From: Acidobacteriota bacterium
GTDB lineage: Bacteria; Acidobacteriota; Vicinamibacteria; Vicinamibacterales; SCN-69-37
DNA length: 64,000 nucleotides
Direction of reading: 5' to 3'
NCBI GenBank assembly: GCA_020853395.1
Contig: JADYYY010000010.1
Span: 124,001 to 188,000 of the forward strand
Both the position numbers and the translations under genes were made by a program. The notes under the pieces are model-generated. The model saw only the letters and a program-made list of their open reading frames with translations. It was not told where the DNA came from and ran no database searches. This document shows positions 1-10,478 of the stretch, piece by piece (within the stretch, counting starts at the first letter, position 1; every line of letters starts with the position of its first letter).

Positions 1-1
1 C

Positions 2-583
2 CGCGACGTCCAGATCGCGCTCGGCATCCTGGTCGTGCTCGTGTTCTCGAAGTTCATCTACCTCACGAGCTTGACGAGCTACTACACGTTCTACCTGATC
101 CAGAAGTTCGGCGTCTCGGTGCAGAGCGCACAACTGCACCTGTTCCTCTTCCTCGGCGCGGTCGCGGCCGGCACGTTCCTCGGTGGGCCGATCGGCGATC
201 GTGTCGGGCGGAAGGTGGTCATCTGGATCTCGATCCTCGGCGCCTTGCCGTTCTCGCTGCTGCTGCCGCACGTGAACCTGTTCTGGACCGGCGTGCTCAG
301 CGCCATCGTCGGGCTGATCATGTCGTCTGCGTTCTCGGCGATCCTCGTGTACGCCCAGGAGCTCGTGCCCGGCCGGATCGGGCTCATCGCGGGCCTCTTC
401 TTCGGGGTGGCGTTCGGCATCGGCGGTCTCGGCGCGGCCGCGCTGGGCTGGATCGCCGACGCCGCGGGCATCGAGTTCGTCTACCGGCTGTGCGCATTCC
501 TGCCCGCGCTCGGCCTCTTCACCGCATGGCTCCCGGACGTCCGGACGCGACCGCACGCCCAGCCCGCGATGGCCGCCGACTGA
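2..583 (+). CDS. MFS transporter, fosmidomycin-resistance (Fsr) type, C-terminal part
   Basis: The frame is open from the left edge, so the N-terminal half lies outside the window. About 193 residues remain, with roughly six hydrophobic segments. An MFS loop signature of the form GGPIGDRVGRK is visible near residue 60 of the fragment. The overall pattern, including FGVAFGIGGLGAAALGW near the end, resembles the Fsr branch of inner-membrane drug/proton antiporters. The true substrate is unknown; family members export fosmidomycin or related small molecules. The stop lies only 4 bp from the end of the convergent nuclease gene, so little room is left for a terminator. Confidence 0.8.
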   Translation, partial: RDVQIALGILVVLVFSKFIYLTSLTSYYTFYLIQKFGVSVQSAQLHLFLFLGAVAAGTFLGGPIGDRVGRKVVIWISILGALPFSLLLPHVNLFWTGVLSAIVGLIMSSAFSAILVYAQELVPGRIGLIAGLFFGVAFGIGGLGAAALGWIADAAGIEFVYRLCAFLPALGLFTAWLPDVRTRPHAQPAMAAD

Positions 584-587
584 CGCG

Positions 588-1433
588 TCAGCGCCCCAGC
601 GCCGCGTTCAGCATGGCCGCGAGCCGCAGCCCGGCCAGCGCCAACTGCTCGTCGAGCGTCCGATCGAAGCGCGCGAAGTAACGATCGTCGAGGTCCGTGC
701 CCGGTGGGACGAGCAGGCCGCTGGCGACGCGACTGCCGTCGAGCGCCCAGATGTCCGGCGCGGTCGGGCCCGCGCGCCAGAGGTTGGCCTTGATCGCGCG
801 CTCCAGCCGGGCGGCCAACGCGGCGTCGCTCGTGTGCCGCCGCGCGATCGCCGAGGCGTCCCACGCGCCATGGAGCGTACACGCTCGGCGGTCGCCTCGC
901 GCAGCCGACCCGCACTCGGCAGCGCCGAACACCGACACCCGTATGTCGTTGCCGCCGCGCGCGACCGCGGTCGTGTGGAGCGGCTGGTGCACGTCCGCCA
1001 CGAGGTGCACGAGGAACTTCAACGCGCGAGCCCGAGCCTGCGCATCCTGGGTGCGATCGCCGAGCTGCCGGGCGAAGCCGATGATCCGATCGACCACGCA
1101 GTCGCGTGCGTCGTCGCCGCGGCGCGCCGACGTCGGACAATCCCGTTCCCGGTCGTACGTCGCGGCTCCCTGGCGGAGGTTCACGAAGTGCCAAGGAGCG
1201 GTCTCCGGCTCGGCACCACGGACGTCGTCCGCCCAGCCCGCGACGCTCGCGAGCGATGCGCCGCCGAGCAGCGCCGTCACGTCGCGGCGCGCGGCCACCC
1301 CCAGATGATTCCAGGCGACGAGGGCGACAACGCGGTGGCCCTGCGCTCCCCAGGCTTCGAGCGAACGGGCGGTCGAGAGCGCGGCCGCACACACGGCCGC
1401 TGCCGCGATCGCCCTCAGCCCGCTCGCCCGCAT
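588..1433 (-). CDS. S1/P1-type secreted nuclease
   Basis: This 281-residue protein begins with a signal peptide of about 28 residues (hydrophobic Ala-rich core). The mature end starts at WGAQGHRVVA, where the Trp supplies a backbone zinc ligand in the S1/P1 family. Further zinc-ligand motifs follow in order: GWADDVR, PWHFVN, a DC near residue 112, FLVHLVADVHQPLH and LHGAWD. Together they give the trinuclear zinc site of single-strand-specific nucleases that cleave DNA or RNA and leave 5' phosphates. It probably acts in the periplasm or outside the cell in nucleic-acid scavenging. The start codon is 8 bp from a TATAAT element that reads in the opposite direction. The family call is firm; the substrate preference is not. 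Confidence 0.9.
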   Translation of the reverse strand: MRASGLRAIAAAAVCAAALSTARSLEAWGAQGHRVVALVAWNHLGVAARRDVTALLGGASLASVAGWADDVRGAEPETAPWHFVNLRQGAATYDRERDCPTSARRGDDARDCVVDRIIGFARQLGDRTQDAQARARALKFLVHLVADVHQPLHTTAVARGGNDIRVSVFGAAECGSAARGDRRACTLHGAWDASAIARRHTSDAALAARLERAIKANLWRAGPTAPDIWALDGSRVASGLLVPPGTDLDDRYFARFDRTLDEQLALAGLRLAAMLNAALGR

Positions 1434-1440
1434 GGCGGTC

Positions 1441-1446
1441 TATAAT
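1441..1446 (+). promoter_or_regulatory. Possible -10 box for the ornithine cyclodeaminase gene
   Basis: A perfect TATAAT stands 32 bp before the ATG at 1478, in the short gap between divergent genes. No convincing -35 hexamer is seen 17 bp upstream, and that region overlaps the nuclease start codon. In such GC-rich DNA a perfect hexamer is suggestive but not proof. Confidence 0.35.
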
Positions 1447-1477
1447 TTCACGTTCCGCATCCCGCCCGACACACGCG

Positions 1478-2701
1478 ATGACACCACGTTCCGCCCGTTA
1501 CTCCGCAATCGTCAGCGCCGAAGGGCACCTGGTCGACTCGCAGTTGCTGAAGTCGATCTTCGATCGGATCATCGAGCGGGGCGGCGACTTCGAGGTCCTG
1601 CACTTCGAGCTCGGCCGCACGAACGACGACTTCTCGAAGCTCACGCTCAAGATCACGACCGCCGAGGAGCCGGTGCTCGCCCAGCTCGTCGAAGATCTCA
1701 TCCCGTTCGGCTGTCGCGCCGTCGGCGAGCGGGACGCGCTGATCCGGCCGGCCGATCGCAACGGCTGCGTCCCCGAGGATTTCTACTCGACCACCAACCA
1801 GCGGACGCAGGTGCGCGTGAACGGCCACTGGATCGACGTCGATCGCCAGCGCATGGATGCCGCCATCGTCGTCACCGATGCGGGCGCGGTGTGCCGGAAG
1901 ATCCGCGACGTGCGCGTGGGCGACCGCGTCGTGTGCGGGCTCGAGGGGCTCCGTGTCATTCCCGAGTTCCGGGATCGCGAGCGGAGCGACTTCTCGTTCA
2001 TGTCGAACGAGGTGTCGTCCGAGCGGCGGGTGGAAGTGAGCGTCGCGCGCGTCGCGCGGCTGATGCGCGAGACGCGCGCGCGCGGCGAGCGCATCGTCTT
2101 CGTCGCCGGCCCCGTCGTGATTCACACGGGCGGCGTCGAGTACTTCAGCGCCCTGATCCGGAAGGGCTTCGTCAACGTCGTGCTGGCCGGCAACGCGCTG
2201 GCCGCGCACGACGCCGAGTTCGCGCTGTTCGGCACGTCGCTCGGCGTGGACCTCGAGTCCGGCACGCCGGTCGCGGGGGGCCATCGGCACCATATGCGCG
2301 CCATCAACGCCGTGAACCGCGCCGGCGGCCTCGAGCCCGCCGTCGAGACGGGCGTTCTGCCCCGCGGCATCATGGCCGAGTGCGTGCGCGCCGATGTCGA
2401 GTACCTGCTCGCCGGCAGCATCCGCGACGATGGCCCGATCGTCGACACGATCACGGACATCATCGTCGCGCAGGACCGCTACGCAGAGGCGCTCGCCAAC
2501 GCCGGCCTGGTCATCATCCTCTCGACCATGCTGCACGGCATCGGCGTCGGCAACATGCTGCCGGCCTGGGTACCGGTCATCTGCGTGGACATCAACCCCG
2601 CCGTCGTCACGAAGCTCGCGGATCGCGGCTCGTCGCAGACGATCGGCCTCGTCACCGACGTCGGCCTGTTCCTCCACCTCCTGGCCACGCAGTTGCCTTG
2701 A
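1478..2701 (+). CDS. LOR/SDH-domain ornithine cyclodeaminase-like protein
   Basis: The product is 407 residues. The N-terminal ~100 residues match the LOR/SDH conserved domain (motifs SAEGHLVDSQ and LGRTNDDFSKL). The rest resembles the archaeal-type ornithine cyclodeaminase/TIGR00300 family, with FVAGPVVIHTGG and a nucleotide-binding-like region. Family members act on ornithine or arginine (ornithine cyclodeaminase in archaea; the N-domain acts as arginine dihydrolase in cyanobacterial ArgZ/AgrE). This makes it a likely arginine/ornithine-to-proline enzyme. ATG 1478 was chosen because homology starts at once after it; longer reading upstream would run through the nuclease gene. Whether the N-domain has arginine dihydrolase activity cannot be read from sequence alone. 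Confidence 0.82.
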   Translation: MTPRSARYSAIVSAEGHLVDSQLLKSIFDRIIERGGDFEVLHFELGRTNDDFSKLTLKITTAEEPVLAQLVEDLIPFGCRAVGERDALIRPADRNGCVPEDFYSTTNQRTQVRVNGHWIDVDRQRMDAAIVVTDAGAVCRKIRDVRVGDRVVCGLEGLRVIPEFRDRERSDFSFMSNEVSSERRVEVSVARVARLMRETRARGERIVFVAGPVVIHTGGVEYFSALIRKGFVNVVLAGNALAAHDAEFALFGTSLGVDLESGTPVAGGHRHHMRAINAVNRAGGLEPAVETGVLPRGIMAECVRADVEYLLAGSIRDDGPIVDTITDIIVAQDRYAEALANAGLVIILSTMLHGIGVGNMLPAWVPVICVDINPAVVTKLADRGSSQTIGLVTDVGLFLHLLATQLP

Positions 2702-2754
2702 GCCAGGTCGTCCGACCGGCGGAGCGTCCACAGCTCACGCGCAGGACCAGACAA

Positions 2755-2795
2755 GACGCTGGCCACCTGTCCCGGAAGACGAGGTGGCCAGCGTC
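2755..2795. terminator. Bidirectional terminator hairpin
   Basis: A perfect 14-bp stem (arms 2755-2768 and 2782-2795) encloses a 13-nt loop. It lies between the convergent ornithine cyclodeaminase gene and amt. There is no long T tract, but position and stem strength fit a terminator for both genes. Confidence 0.75.
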
Positions 2796-2855
2796 AGATG
2801 GTTCGTGGAGTCTGTCGAGCCCGGCGTCTCCGCCGGGCCGGTCACATCCGCCCGC

Positions 2856-4211
2856 CTAGTTGCCCGTGGCGTGAATGTAGGCCTCCTCGCCGTGTTGCGT
2901 CGTGTCGAGGCCTTCCATCTCGGACTCGGCGTCGGCGCGGAGCGGGAACACGAGCCCGACGAGCTTCAGCAGGATGAAGCTGCCGATGGCGCTGAAGGCA
3001 ATCGCGAAGACGACGGCCGTCGCCTGGATGCCGAGCTGCCCGGGATTGCCGTACAGCAGACCGTCGGCGACGCCATTCAGGCTCTTCTGCGCGAACACGC
3101 CGGTCAACAGCGCCCCCACCGTGCCACCGACGCCGTGCGCCGCGAGCACATCGAGCGAATCGTCGAAGCCGCTCTTCGCCCGGACGAGCAGCATGAAGTA
3201 GCTCGGCACCGCGGCGATGCCGCCGAGCAGGATCGCATTCATCGGCGAGATCAACCCGGCCGCGGGCGTGACGGCGACGAGACCGACCACGATGGCGGTC
3301 GCGGCGCCCACCGCCGTCGCCTTCTGCAGCCGCACGGCGTCGAGCAGCGTCCAGACGACCAGCGTCGCCGCCGGCGCGAGCATCGTCGTCGCGAACGCCA
3401 GGCCGCCGATGCCGTTGGCCGCGACCGCGCTGCCGGCGTTGAAGCCGAACCAGCCGAACCACAGCAGCCCGGCGCCGAGCAGCACGAACGGCACGTTGTG
3501 GGGCACGAGCGCCGCCTGCTTGTAGTCGGACCGCTTGCCGACGCAGATGACGGCGACGACGGCCGCGATGGCGGCGTTGATGTGGACGACCGTGCCGCCC
3601 GCGAAATCGAGCGCACCCATCTTGAAGAGCCAGCCGCCGCCCCAGACCATGTGCGCGAGCGGCGCGTACACCAGGATCATCCAGAGGCTGATGAACGTCA
3701 CGTAGGCCGAGAATCGCATCCGTTCGACGATCGCGCCGGAGATCAGGGCCGCGGTGATGATCGCGAACGTCCCCTGGAAGGCCATGAACAGCACGTGCGG
3801 GATGAGCGCGGTGCTGACGCCGGTCGGCAGGTCCGTGCCGACGCCGTTGAGGAACAGCTTCGAGAGGTCGCCCACGTAATCGTTGCCGGCGCCGAAGGCG
3901 AGCGAGTACCCGACGCACGCCCAGAGCACGCCGACGAATCCGAGCGAGATGAAGCTCATCATCATCGTGTTCAGCGCGTTCTTCGAGCGCACCAGCCCGC
4001 CGTAGAAGAACGCGAGCGCCGGGGTCATCAGGAGCACGAGCGCGGTCGAGACGAGCATCCAGGCGGTGTCGCCGGCGTTGATCGACGGCGCCGGCGCCGC
4101 GTCCTGGGCGAACGCCACGGACGAATCCATTCCCATCACGAGTGCGAGGGCCAGCCCGGCGAGGGCGCAGCCTTTTCCGTACCGAATCGGTCCGCTGTGT
4201 CTACTGGTCAT
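2856..4211 (-). CDS. amt: Ammonium transporter, Amt family
   Basis: This is a 451-residue integral membrane protein with a cleavable leader (residues 1-36) followed by about 11 hydrophobic segments. Amt landmarks include DTAWMLVSTALVLLMTPALA at the first helix, FFYGGLVRSKN and the AGGTVVHINA segment. The channel moves ammonium across the inner membrane and is normally plugged by GlnK. It is the last gene of the glnD-glnK-glnK-amt series, 52 bp after glnK. The start has an AGGAG about 12 nt upstream. The C-terminal tail is short and charged, as expected for GlnK docking. Confidence 0.96.
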   Translation of the reverse strand: MTSRHSGPIRYGKGCALAGLALALVMGMDSSVAFAQDAAPAPSINAGDTAWMLVSTALVLLMTPALAFFYGGLVRSKNALNTMMMSFISLGFVGVLWACVGYSLAFGAGNDYVGDLSKLFLNGVGTDLPTGVSTALIPHVLFMAFQGTFAIITAALISGAIVERMRFSAYVTFISLWMILVYAPLAHMVWGGGWLFKMGALDFAGGTVVHINAAIAAVVAVICVGKRSDYKQAALVPHNVPFVLLGAGLLWFGWFGFNAGSAVAANGIGGLAFATTMLAPAATLVVWTLLDAVRLQKATAVGAATAIVVGLVAVTPAAGLISPMNAILLGGIAAVPSYFMLLVRAKSGFDDSLDVLAAHGVGGTVGALLTGVFAQKSLNGVADGLLYGNPGQLGIQATAVVFAIAFSAIGSFILLKLVGLVFPLRADAESEMEGLDTTQHGEEAYIHATGN

Positions 4212-4263
4212 TGTCCGATGACTCCTGACGGTGCGGCGTGACGGACCCTCGCGTGAGGATCGA

Positions 4264-4683
<420 letters not shown>

Positions 4684-5013
4684 TCAGGCGTCCTGCTCGC
4701 CGGTCCGGATGTTGTAGCTCTGCTCGACCGGCAGCACGAACACGCGGCCGTCGCCGATCTCGCCGGTGCGTGCCGCCTTGACGATCGCGCCGATGACGCT
4801 CTCGACCAGGCTCTCGGCGACGACGACTTCGATCTCCACCTTCGGCAGCAGGCTGACGTTGTATTCCTTGCCCCGGTAGATCGCCGTGTGGCCCTTCTGA
4901 CGCCCGTGGCCGCGCACCTCGGTCACGGTCATGCCGGGAATGCTCATCTTCTCGAGCGCGTCCCGTACGTCGTCCACCTTGTTCGGGCGGACGATGGTCT
5001 TAATCAGCTTCAT
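4684..5013 (-). CDS. glnK: P-II nitrogen regulatory protein GlnK/GlnB (copy adjacent to glnD)
   Basis: This second P-II protein is also 109 residues, with Tyr51 in the same [12 protein letters not shown]-loop and [12 protein letters not shown]-loop. The start is the ATG at 5013, preceded by a strong GGAGGAG. It overlaps the 3' end of glnD by 14 bp, so the two are probably translationally coupled. An upstream in-frame start would only add basic low-complexity residues inside glnD and is rejected. Tandem P-II genes beside their modifying enzyme suggest a split of roles, one for Amt and one for another target. Confidence 0.95.
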   Translation of the reverse strand: MKLIKTIVRPNKVDDVRDALEKMSIPGMTVTEVRGHGRQKGHTAIYRGKEYNVSLLPKVEIEVVVAESLVESVIGAIVKAARTGEIGDGRVFVLPVEQSYNIRTGEQDA

Positions 5014-7570
5014 ACGTCTCCTCCAGTGCCTGCTCCAGCGCGCGCTCGAGCTGCGCCTGGGCCGGCTCATCCAGCTTCCGTCCGTGCCGTATGACGTGCA
5101 GCACGTCCACGGCCTTCCGCCCTTCGGTGGAAATCAGGACCAGGTCGACGTCGCAGCCCTGGTCCGAGACCGTCCGGCTCACCCGGTGCAGCAGCCCCGG
5201 CGCATCGTCGGTCACGATCTCGAGCACCGTGTATTTCTGCGAGTGCGTGTTGTCGAGGTGCACGTGGGTGCCGACCTCGCGGCGCCGCCGGTAGACGATG
5301 CTCCGGCGCCGGCCGCGGAGCAGGGCGGCGACGTCGATCGATCCGGCGACCGCGCCGCGGAGCACCCGCGCGATCTCGTCGCGCGCGCTCGCGTTCTGGC
5401 GCAGGAATCCCTCCCCGTCGGTGAACTCGAAGATGTCGAGCACCAGGTGATCCGGCGTCGTCATCGCCTGCCCGCGGTGGATGTCCATGCCGAAGTAGGA
5501 CAGCACGCCGGCGATGTTCGAGAAGAGATACGGCTTGTCGAGCGCGGCGACGGTCAGCTCCCAGATGTCGTCACGGCGTTCGAGCGACGCGTGCAGCTCG
5601 TCGGGCAGCAAGCCCCGCGCGAGCCGCACGTGCTGATAGATCGTCGACAGGCCGAAGACCGACAGATACCGGCGCGGCAGCCCCTGCAGGAAGCGCGTGA
5701 GCTCGGCTTCGGAGACGTCATTCGGGCGTTCCGCCATGACCGACGCGCGGCCGGCCTGGTCCTCCTGGATCAGCTCGTCGGCGTAGCCGAGCGTCACGCG
5801 GTTGTAGGCGTCGACGTACAGCCGCCACAACAGGTCCTCCTTCCAGGGCGTCAGCGTGCCGGGCCCGACCGCGTCCATGTCGACGAGCGTCATCAGGCAG
5901 AGCTTCTTGAGCTGCTCCTCGTTGCCCACCTCGACGGCGAACTGCGCGACGGTCTCCGGATCGGTGAAGTCGCGCCGGAAGACCACGCGCGACATCGCGA
6001 GGTGGTGGCGGATCAAGAACTCGACCGTCTGACGCGCCTCGTCGGGCAGCCGCAGCCGTGCCAGCATCGGGCGGGCGAGCCGCAGGCTCTCGACGGCATG
6101 GTCGTCCTCGTGCCACTTGCCGACGTCGTGGTAGAGGAGCGCGAGCGTCAGCAGCTCGGGCTCGTGCACCTCGTTGAGGATCGACGCGAAGCGCGCGCGG
6201 CTGGCGCTCGGGGGGTGCCAGAGCGACTCGAGCGCGCGGATCGCGAGCAGCGTGTGCTCGTCCACGGTGTACTTGTGGTAGAAGTCGCGGATGACCCGGC
6301 AGTGAATCTTCTCGAACTCCGGGAAGATCGCCGTCAGCAGGCCGCACTCGAGCATGTCCGACAGCCGCGCCGACAGCCCCGGCGTCGGGTGCAGCATCGA
6401 TCGGAGCCGCAGCCGCCCTTCTTCGGTCGCCGTGAAGTAGTCCGCCGTGTAGCGGCCGACGTTCGCCTGCACGACCGACCGGACCTGCTCGGACACCGGC
6501 TCGCGGTTGGCGATCGCCAGCGCGAACGCTTCGAGCCAGACCGCGGGCTGCACGGCCGCCTTGTCGGGATCGACGAACTCGACGCCATCGGCGCCGATGG
6601 CGAGGCTCGCGGTCACGGGCCCCGCGTCGTCGGGCACCGCGGGCGGTCTGACGACCCGGCGCGACCAATCGAGGGCCCGGGTGACGGCCCGCGCGTGGCG
6701 GAAGTACTCGCCCATGAGCGCTTCCACCTGCTGGCGCAGATCCGCACCCGGCAGACCGAGGGCGCGGGCCACCCGATCCTGCGAATCGTGCGTCAACACG
6801 TTCGCGTCCCGGCCGTGCTCGAGGTGCAGGAGCGAACGGATGCGCAGGAGGAAGTCCTCGGCGTCCTCGAGCCGCTCGCCGTCCAGCCGGCCGCGCACGG
6901 CGAACGCCTCGCGCGCCAGCGTGCGCAGCCATCGGACCGCCGAGATGTCCCGCAGCCCACCTGGCGCGTTCTTCACGTCCGGTTCGAGCTGATACAGCGT
7001 GTTGTTGAACGACGCGTACCGCTCGTCGGTGAGCTTCAGCAGCGCGGTGACGAGATCGGCGTGCCGCGCCGCTTCCGTGCGATGCGTGCGCTCGAGCAGG
7101 TGGTCGAACAGGCGCACGTCGCCGGCGAGCAGCCGCAGGTCGAGCAATGCGAGCAGGAACTCCGGATTGTCGTCCTCCGCTTCGTCCAGCTCGCGAAGCT
7201 CCCGGATGTGCTGGCCGACGCTCAGCCGCAGATCCCAGAGCGGCTGCAAGACGGCGTTGACCACGCGCTCCTCGGCCGCACCGATGGCGCCGTCGAACAC
7301 GAGGAGCAGGTCGATGTCGGAGTGCAGGCAGAGCGCACGCCGGCCGTAGCCGCCGACGGCGCAGACCACGAAGGGCGCCGCCGTGCCAACGACCGGCTCG
7401 ACGAGCGAGCGGACGAGCCGGTCCATGCCGGCCGCGTACTGCGCCTGGACGCCGCGGCCCCCGCGGCCGGCCGTCGCGGCGGCCGTGTACTCGGCGCGCA
7501 GCGCGCCGAGCCGATCGGCGAGGGCCCGCCGCGCCGCTGCCTGCAGATTGAGATCCGATTCGCCGACCAT
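5000..7570 (-). CDS. glnD: Bifunctional P-II uridylyltransferase/uridylyl-removing enzyme
   Basis: The product is 856 residues, the usual GlnD size. In order it shows a nucleotidyltransferase domain (GGYGRRALCLHSDIDLLL near residue 115), an HD hydrolase domain (YHDVGKWHEDDH in the middle) and two C-terminal ACT domains that sense glutamine. It adds UMP to Tyr51 of the P-II proteins under nitrogen limitation and removes it when glutamine is high. The ATG at 7570 is used here; a GTG at 7579 with AGGAA 5 nt upstream is an equal alternative and adds three residues. It follows the porin gene by 65 bp and overlaps the first glnK. Confidence 0.95.
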   Translation of the reverse strand: MVGESDLNLQAAARRALADRLGALRAEYTAAATAGRGGRGVQAQYAAGMDRLVRSLVEPVVGTAAPFVVCAVGGYGRRALCLHSDIDLLLVFDGAIGAAEERVVNAVLQPLWDLRLSVGQHIRELRELDEAEDDNPEFLLALLDLRLLAGDVRLFDHLLERTHRTEAARHADLVTALLKLTDERYASFNNTLYQLEPDVKNAPGGLRDISAVRWLRTLAREAFAVRGRLDGERLEDAEDFLLRIRSLLHLEHGRDANVLTHDSQDRVARALGLPGADLRQQVEALMGEYFRHARAVTRALDWSRRVVRPPAVPDDAGPVTASLAIGADGVEFVDPDKAAVQPAVWLEAFALAIANREPVSEQVRSVVQANVGRYTADYFTATEEGRLRLRSMLHPTPGLSARLSDMLECGLLTAIFPEFEKIHCRVIRDFYHKYTVDEHTLLAIRALESLWHPPSASRARFASILNEVHEPELLTLALLYHDVGKWHEDDHAVESLRLARPMLARLRLPDEARQTVEFLIRHHLAMSRVVFRRDFTDPETVAQFAVEVGNEEQLKKLCLMTLVDMDAVGPGTLTPWKEDLLWRLYVDAYNRVTLGYADELIQEDQAGRASVMAERPNDVSEAELTRFLQGLPRRYLSVFGLSTIYQHVRLARGLLPDELHASLERRDDIWELTVAALDKPYLFSNIAGVLSYFGMDIHRGQAMTTPDHLVLDIFEFTDGEGFLRQNASARDEIARVLRGAVAGSIDVAALLRGRRRSIVYRRRREVGTHVHLDNTHSQKYTVLEIVTDDAPGLLHRVSRTVSDQGCDVDLVLISTEGRKAVDVLHVIRHGRKLDEPAQAQLERALEQALEETYEAD

Positions 7571-7635
7571 GTCGTTCACCGTTCCTGCCCCGCCCGTGCG
7601 CGCATGCGCGACGATCGGCCGAGGGCGTCCCGCGC

Positions 7636-8526
7636 TCAGAACGTGAAACCCAGCCCGACCGTGCCGATCACCTGGGTCGCCTTGTCCTTGTTGGCCGCTT
7701 TCAGCGTGTCGCCGAAGCCGTAGACGAGCACCCCGCCGTGCAGATCGAGGTTCGGTGAGATCTTCCCGGTGGCCATGACGCCGACGCTGACGTAGCCGAA
7801 CTTGCTGTCGCCGTCCGCGCCCTCGTAGTAGTCCTTCAGCGACAGGCCGAGCTTGACCGGAACCGTCAGGCTCACGGGCGAGCTCTCCATCGGAATGGCC
7901 GGCGTGACGCCGAGCTCCAGGTAGATGCCCTTGTTCGCCCCGCCGTCCGCGCTGTTCTCGCCCAACTCGAACGCCGCCGTTACGGTCGGCGCCATCGGCA
8001 CGCTGCTGCCGCTGTCGTCGAACGCGGCGATGAACGCCAGCTCGTGGACCGTCTTGAACGCGTCCGCGGGGCTCGTGTAGGCGGTGTAGAGGATCGTGGG
8101 ATTGACCTTGCCGCCCGGCGTCATCGCCACCGAACCGTAGATGTCCGACTCGTAGAACGCGCCGTAGCCGTCCTTCGTCGAGCCCGTATGGATGCTGTTC
8201 CAACTGCCGACGTTCACCGTGGCCTTGTCGGAGGCGGCGACCGCGACGTTGACGAACGGCTGAAACGTCAGCTTCGGATCGGCTTCCTGACGGATGCCGC
8301 GGAACAGGTAGAGCGTCGGGAAGTCCAGCGCTCCGGTGACCGTCACCTTCTTCGTCTCCGGCTCGGCCGGCGCCGCCTGCGTGGTCGTGCGCAGGAACGT
8401 CGGGCGCATCGTCTGCGCCTGCTCGCGTATCAGCGTGCTCAGCGACGGACCCGCCGCGCGCTCGTCAGCCGACGCCGGCGTGGCCACCACCCCTGCGAGA
8501 AGAAGTCCCCAAGCGATCTGCCTCAT
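7636..8526 (-). CDS. TorF/gcw_chp-family putative outer-membrane porin
   Basis: This 296-residue protein has a signal peptide ending near ASA at residue 20. A linker leads to the family's start of barrel, ALDFPTLYLFRGIRQE, which matches the gcw_chp pattern. The rest is alternating polar/aromatic beta-strand sequence and ends in GTVGLGFTF, a terminal Phe typical of BAM-inserted barrels. It is first in the run porin-glnD-glnK-glnK-amt and directly follows a sigma-54-type promoter. It may therefore be the outer-membrane entry for a nitrogen source. The solute is unknown; family and location are good calls. Confidence 0.82.
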   Translation of the reverse strand: MRQIAWGLLLAGVVATPASADERAAGPSLSTLIREQAQTMRPTFLRTTTQAAPAEPETKKVTVTGALDFPTLYLFRGIRQEADPKLTFQPFVNVAVAASDKATVNVGSWNSIHTGSTKDGYGAFYESDIYGSVAMTPGGKVNPTILYTAYTSPADAFKTVHELAFIAAFDDSGSSVPMAPTVTAAFELGENSADGGANKGIYLELGVTPAIPMESSPVSLTVPVKLGLSLKDYYEGADGDSKFGYVSVGVMATGKISPNLDLHGGVLVYGFGDTLKAANKDKATQVIGTVGLGFTF

Positions 8527-8590
8527 AACGCTCCCTTGTCTCGGCCGGGATCCCGAAGGCCCGGATGGGTTCACTGTCGGCAGAGAGAAG

Positions 8591-8607
8591 AGCAAGATGA
8601 CGACCAA
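8591..8607 (-). promoter_or_regulatory. Sigma-54 (-24/-12) promoter for the porin-glnD-glnK-glnK-amt operon
   Basis: On the minus strand the sequence reads TTGGTCGTCATCTTGCT. The -24 GG and -12 GC doublets are exactly 10 bp apart, with TTGG and TTGCT boxes in the canonical form. Transcription would start near 8580, giving a leader of about 55 nt before the porin ATG. A sigma-54 activator is encoded just upstream, which makes the match much more credible. Confidence 0.72.
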
Positions 8608-8707
8608 CCCGGCCGGCGCCGGAATGATCGTGACTTCAGCCCGATGAACAGGGCTCGAAGTGCCACTCAGAGCGGCCAGCGTGCGAGCCGGCCCTAGGCT
8701 CGCCAAA

Positions 8708-8729
8708 TCGACATAAATGTTCATGTCGA
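8708..8729. promoter_or_regulatory. Inverted repeat, possible activator site
   Basis: TCGACAT and ATGTCGA flank an 8-nt spacer. The centre lies about 138 bp upstream of the predicted sigma-54 start site, a usual distance for an enhancer-binding protein. This and the next repeat lie in the 386-bp gene-free stretch 8527-8912, in which I see no small gene. Binding by the adjacent activator is an inference. Confidence 0.42.
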
Positions 8730-8851
8730 GATTGGCTTCCACACGGATGTGGAGCAGCGCCCCTAGCGGATCGGCGAGGCCGGACGCCGATCCAGACGTA
8801 CGGCGGAAACGGTGGCCTCCGCGGGTGCGGGCAGCGACAGGAATGTGTACT

Positions 8852-8864
8852 GAACGGTCCGTTC
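8852..8864. promoter_or_regulatory. Short perfect palindrome upstream of the porin operon
   Basis: GAACGG-T-CCGTTC forms a 6-bp perfect inverted repeat about 275 bp upstream of the predicted start site. It could be a second distal activator site. Alternatively it could be a weak 3' structure for the activator gene, whose stop is 49 bp further on. Confidence 0.3.
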
Positions 8865-8912
8865 GACAGGATTGTGGAAGGTGGAGCGGCGACGCGGGAC
8901 GACGCCGGCGCG

Positions 8913-10475
<1,563 letters not shown>

Positions 10476-10478
10476 GGA

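Noticed and set aside
1106-1477. Long N-terminal extension of the ornithine cyclodeaminase frame
   Set aside because: It runs antisense through the nuclease gene and is Arg-rich with no family similarity; the conserved protein starts at 1478.
8653-8668. TGGCAC on the minus strand upstream of the porin gene as a sigma-54 -24 box
   Set aside because: The GC doublet is 8 bp rather than 10 bp away; the element at 8591-8607 has correct spacing.
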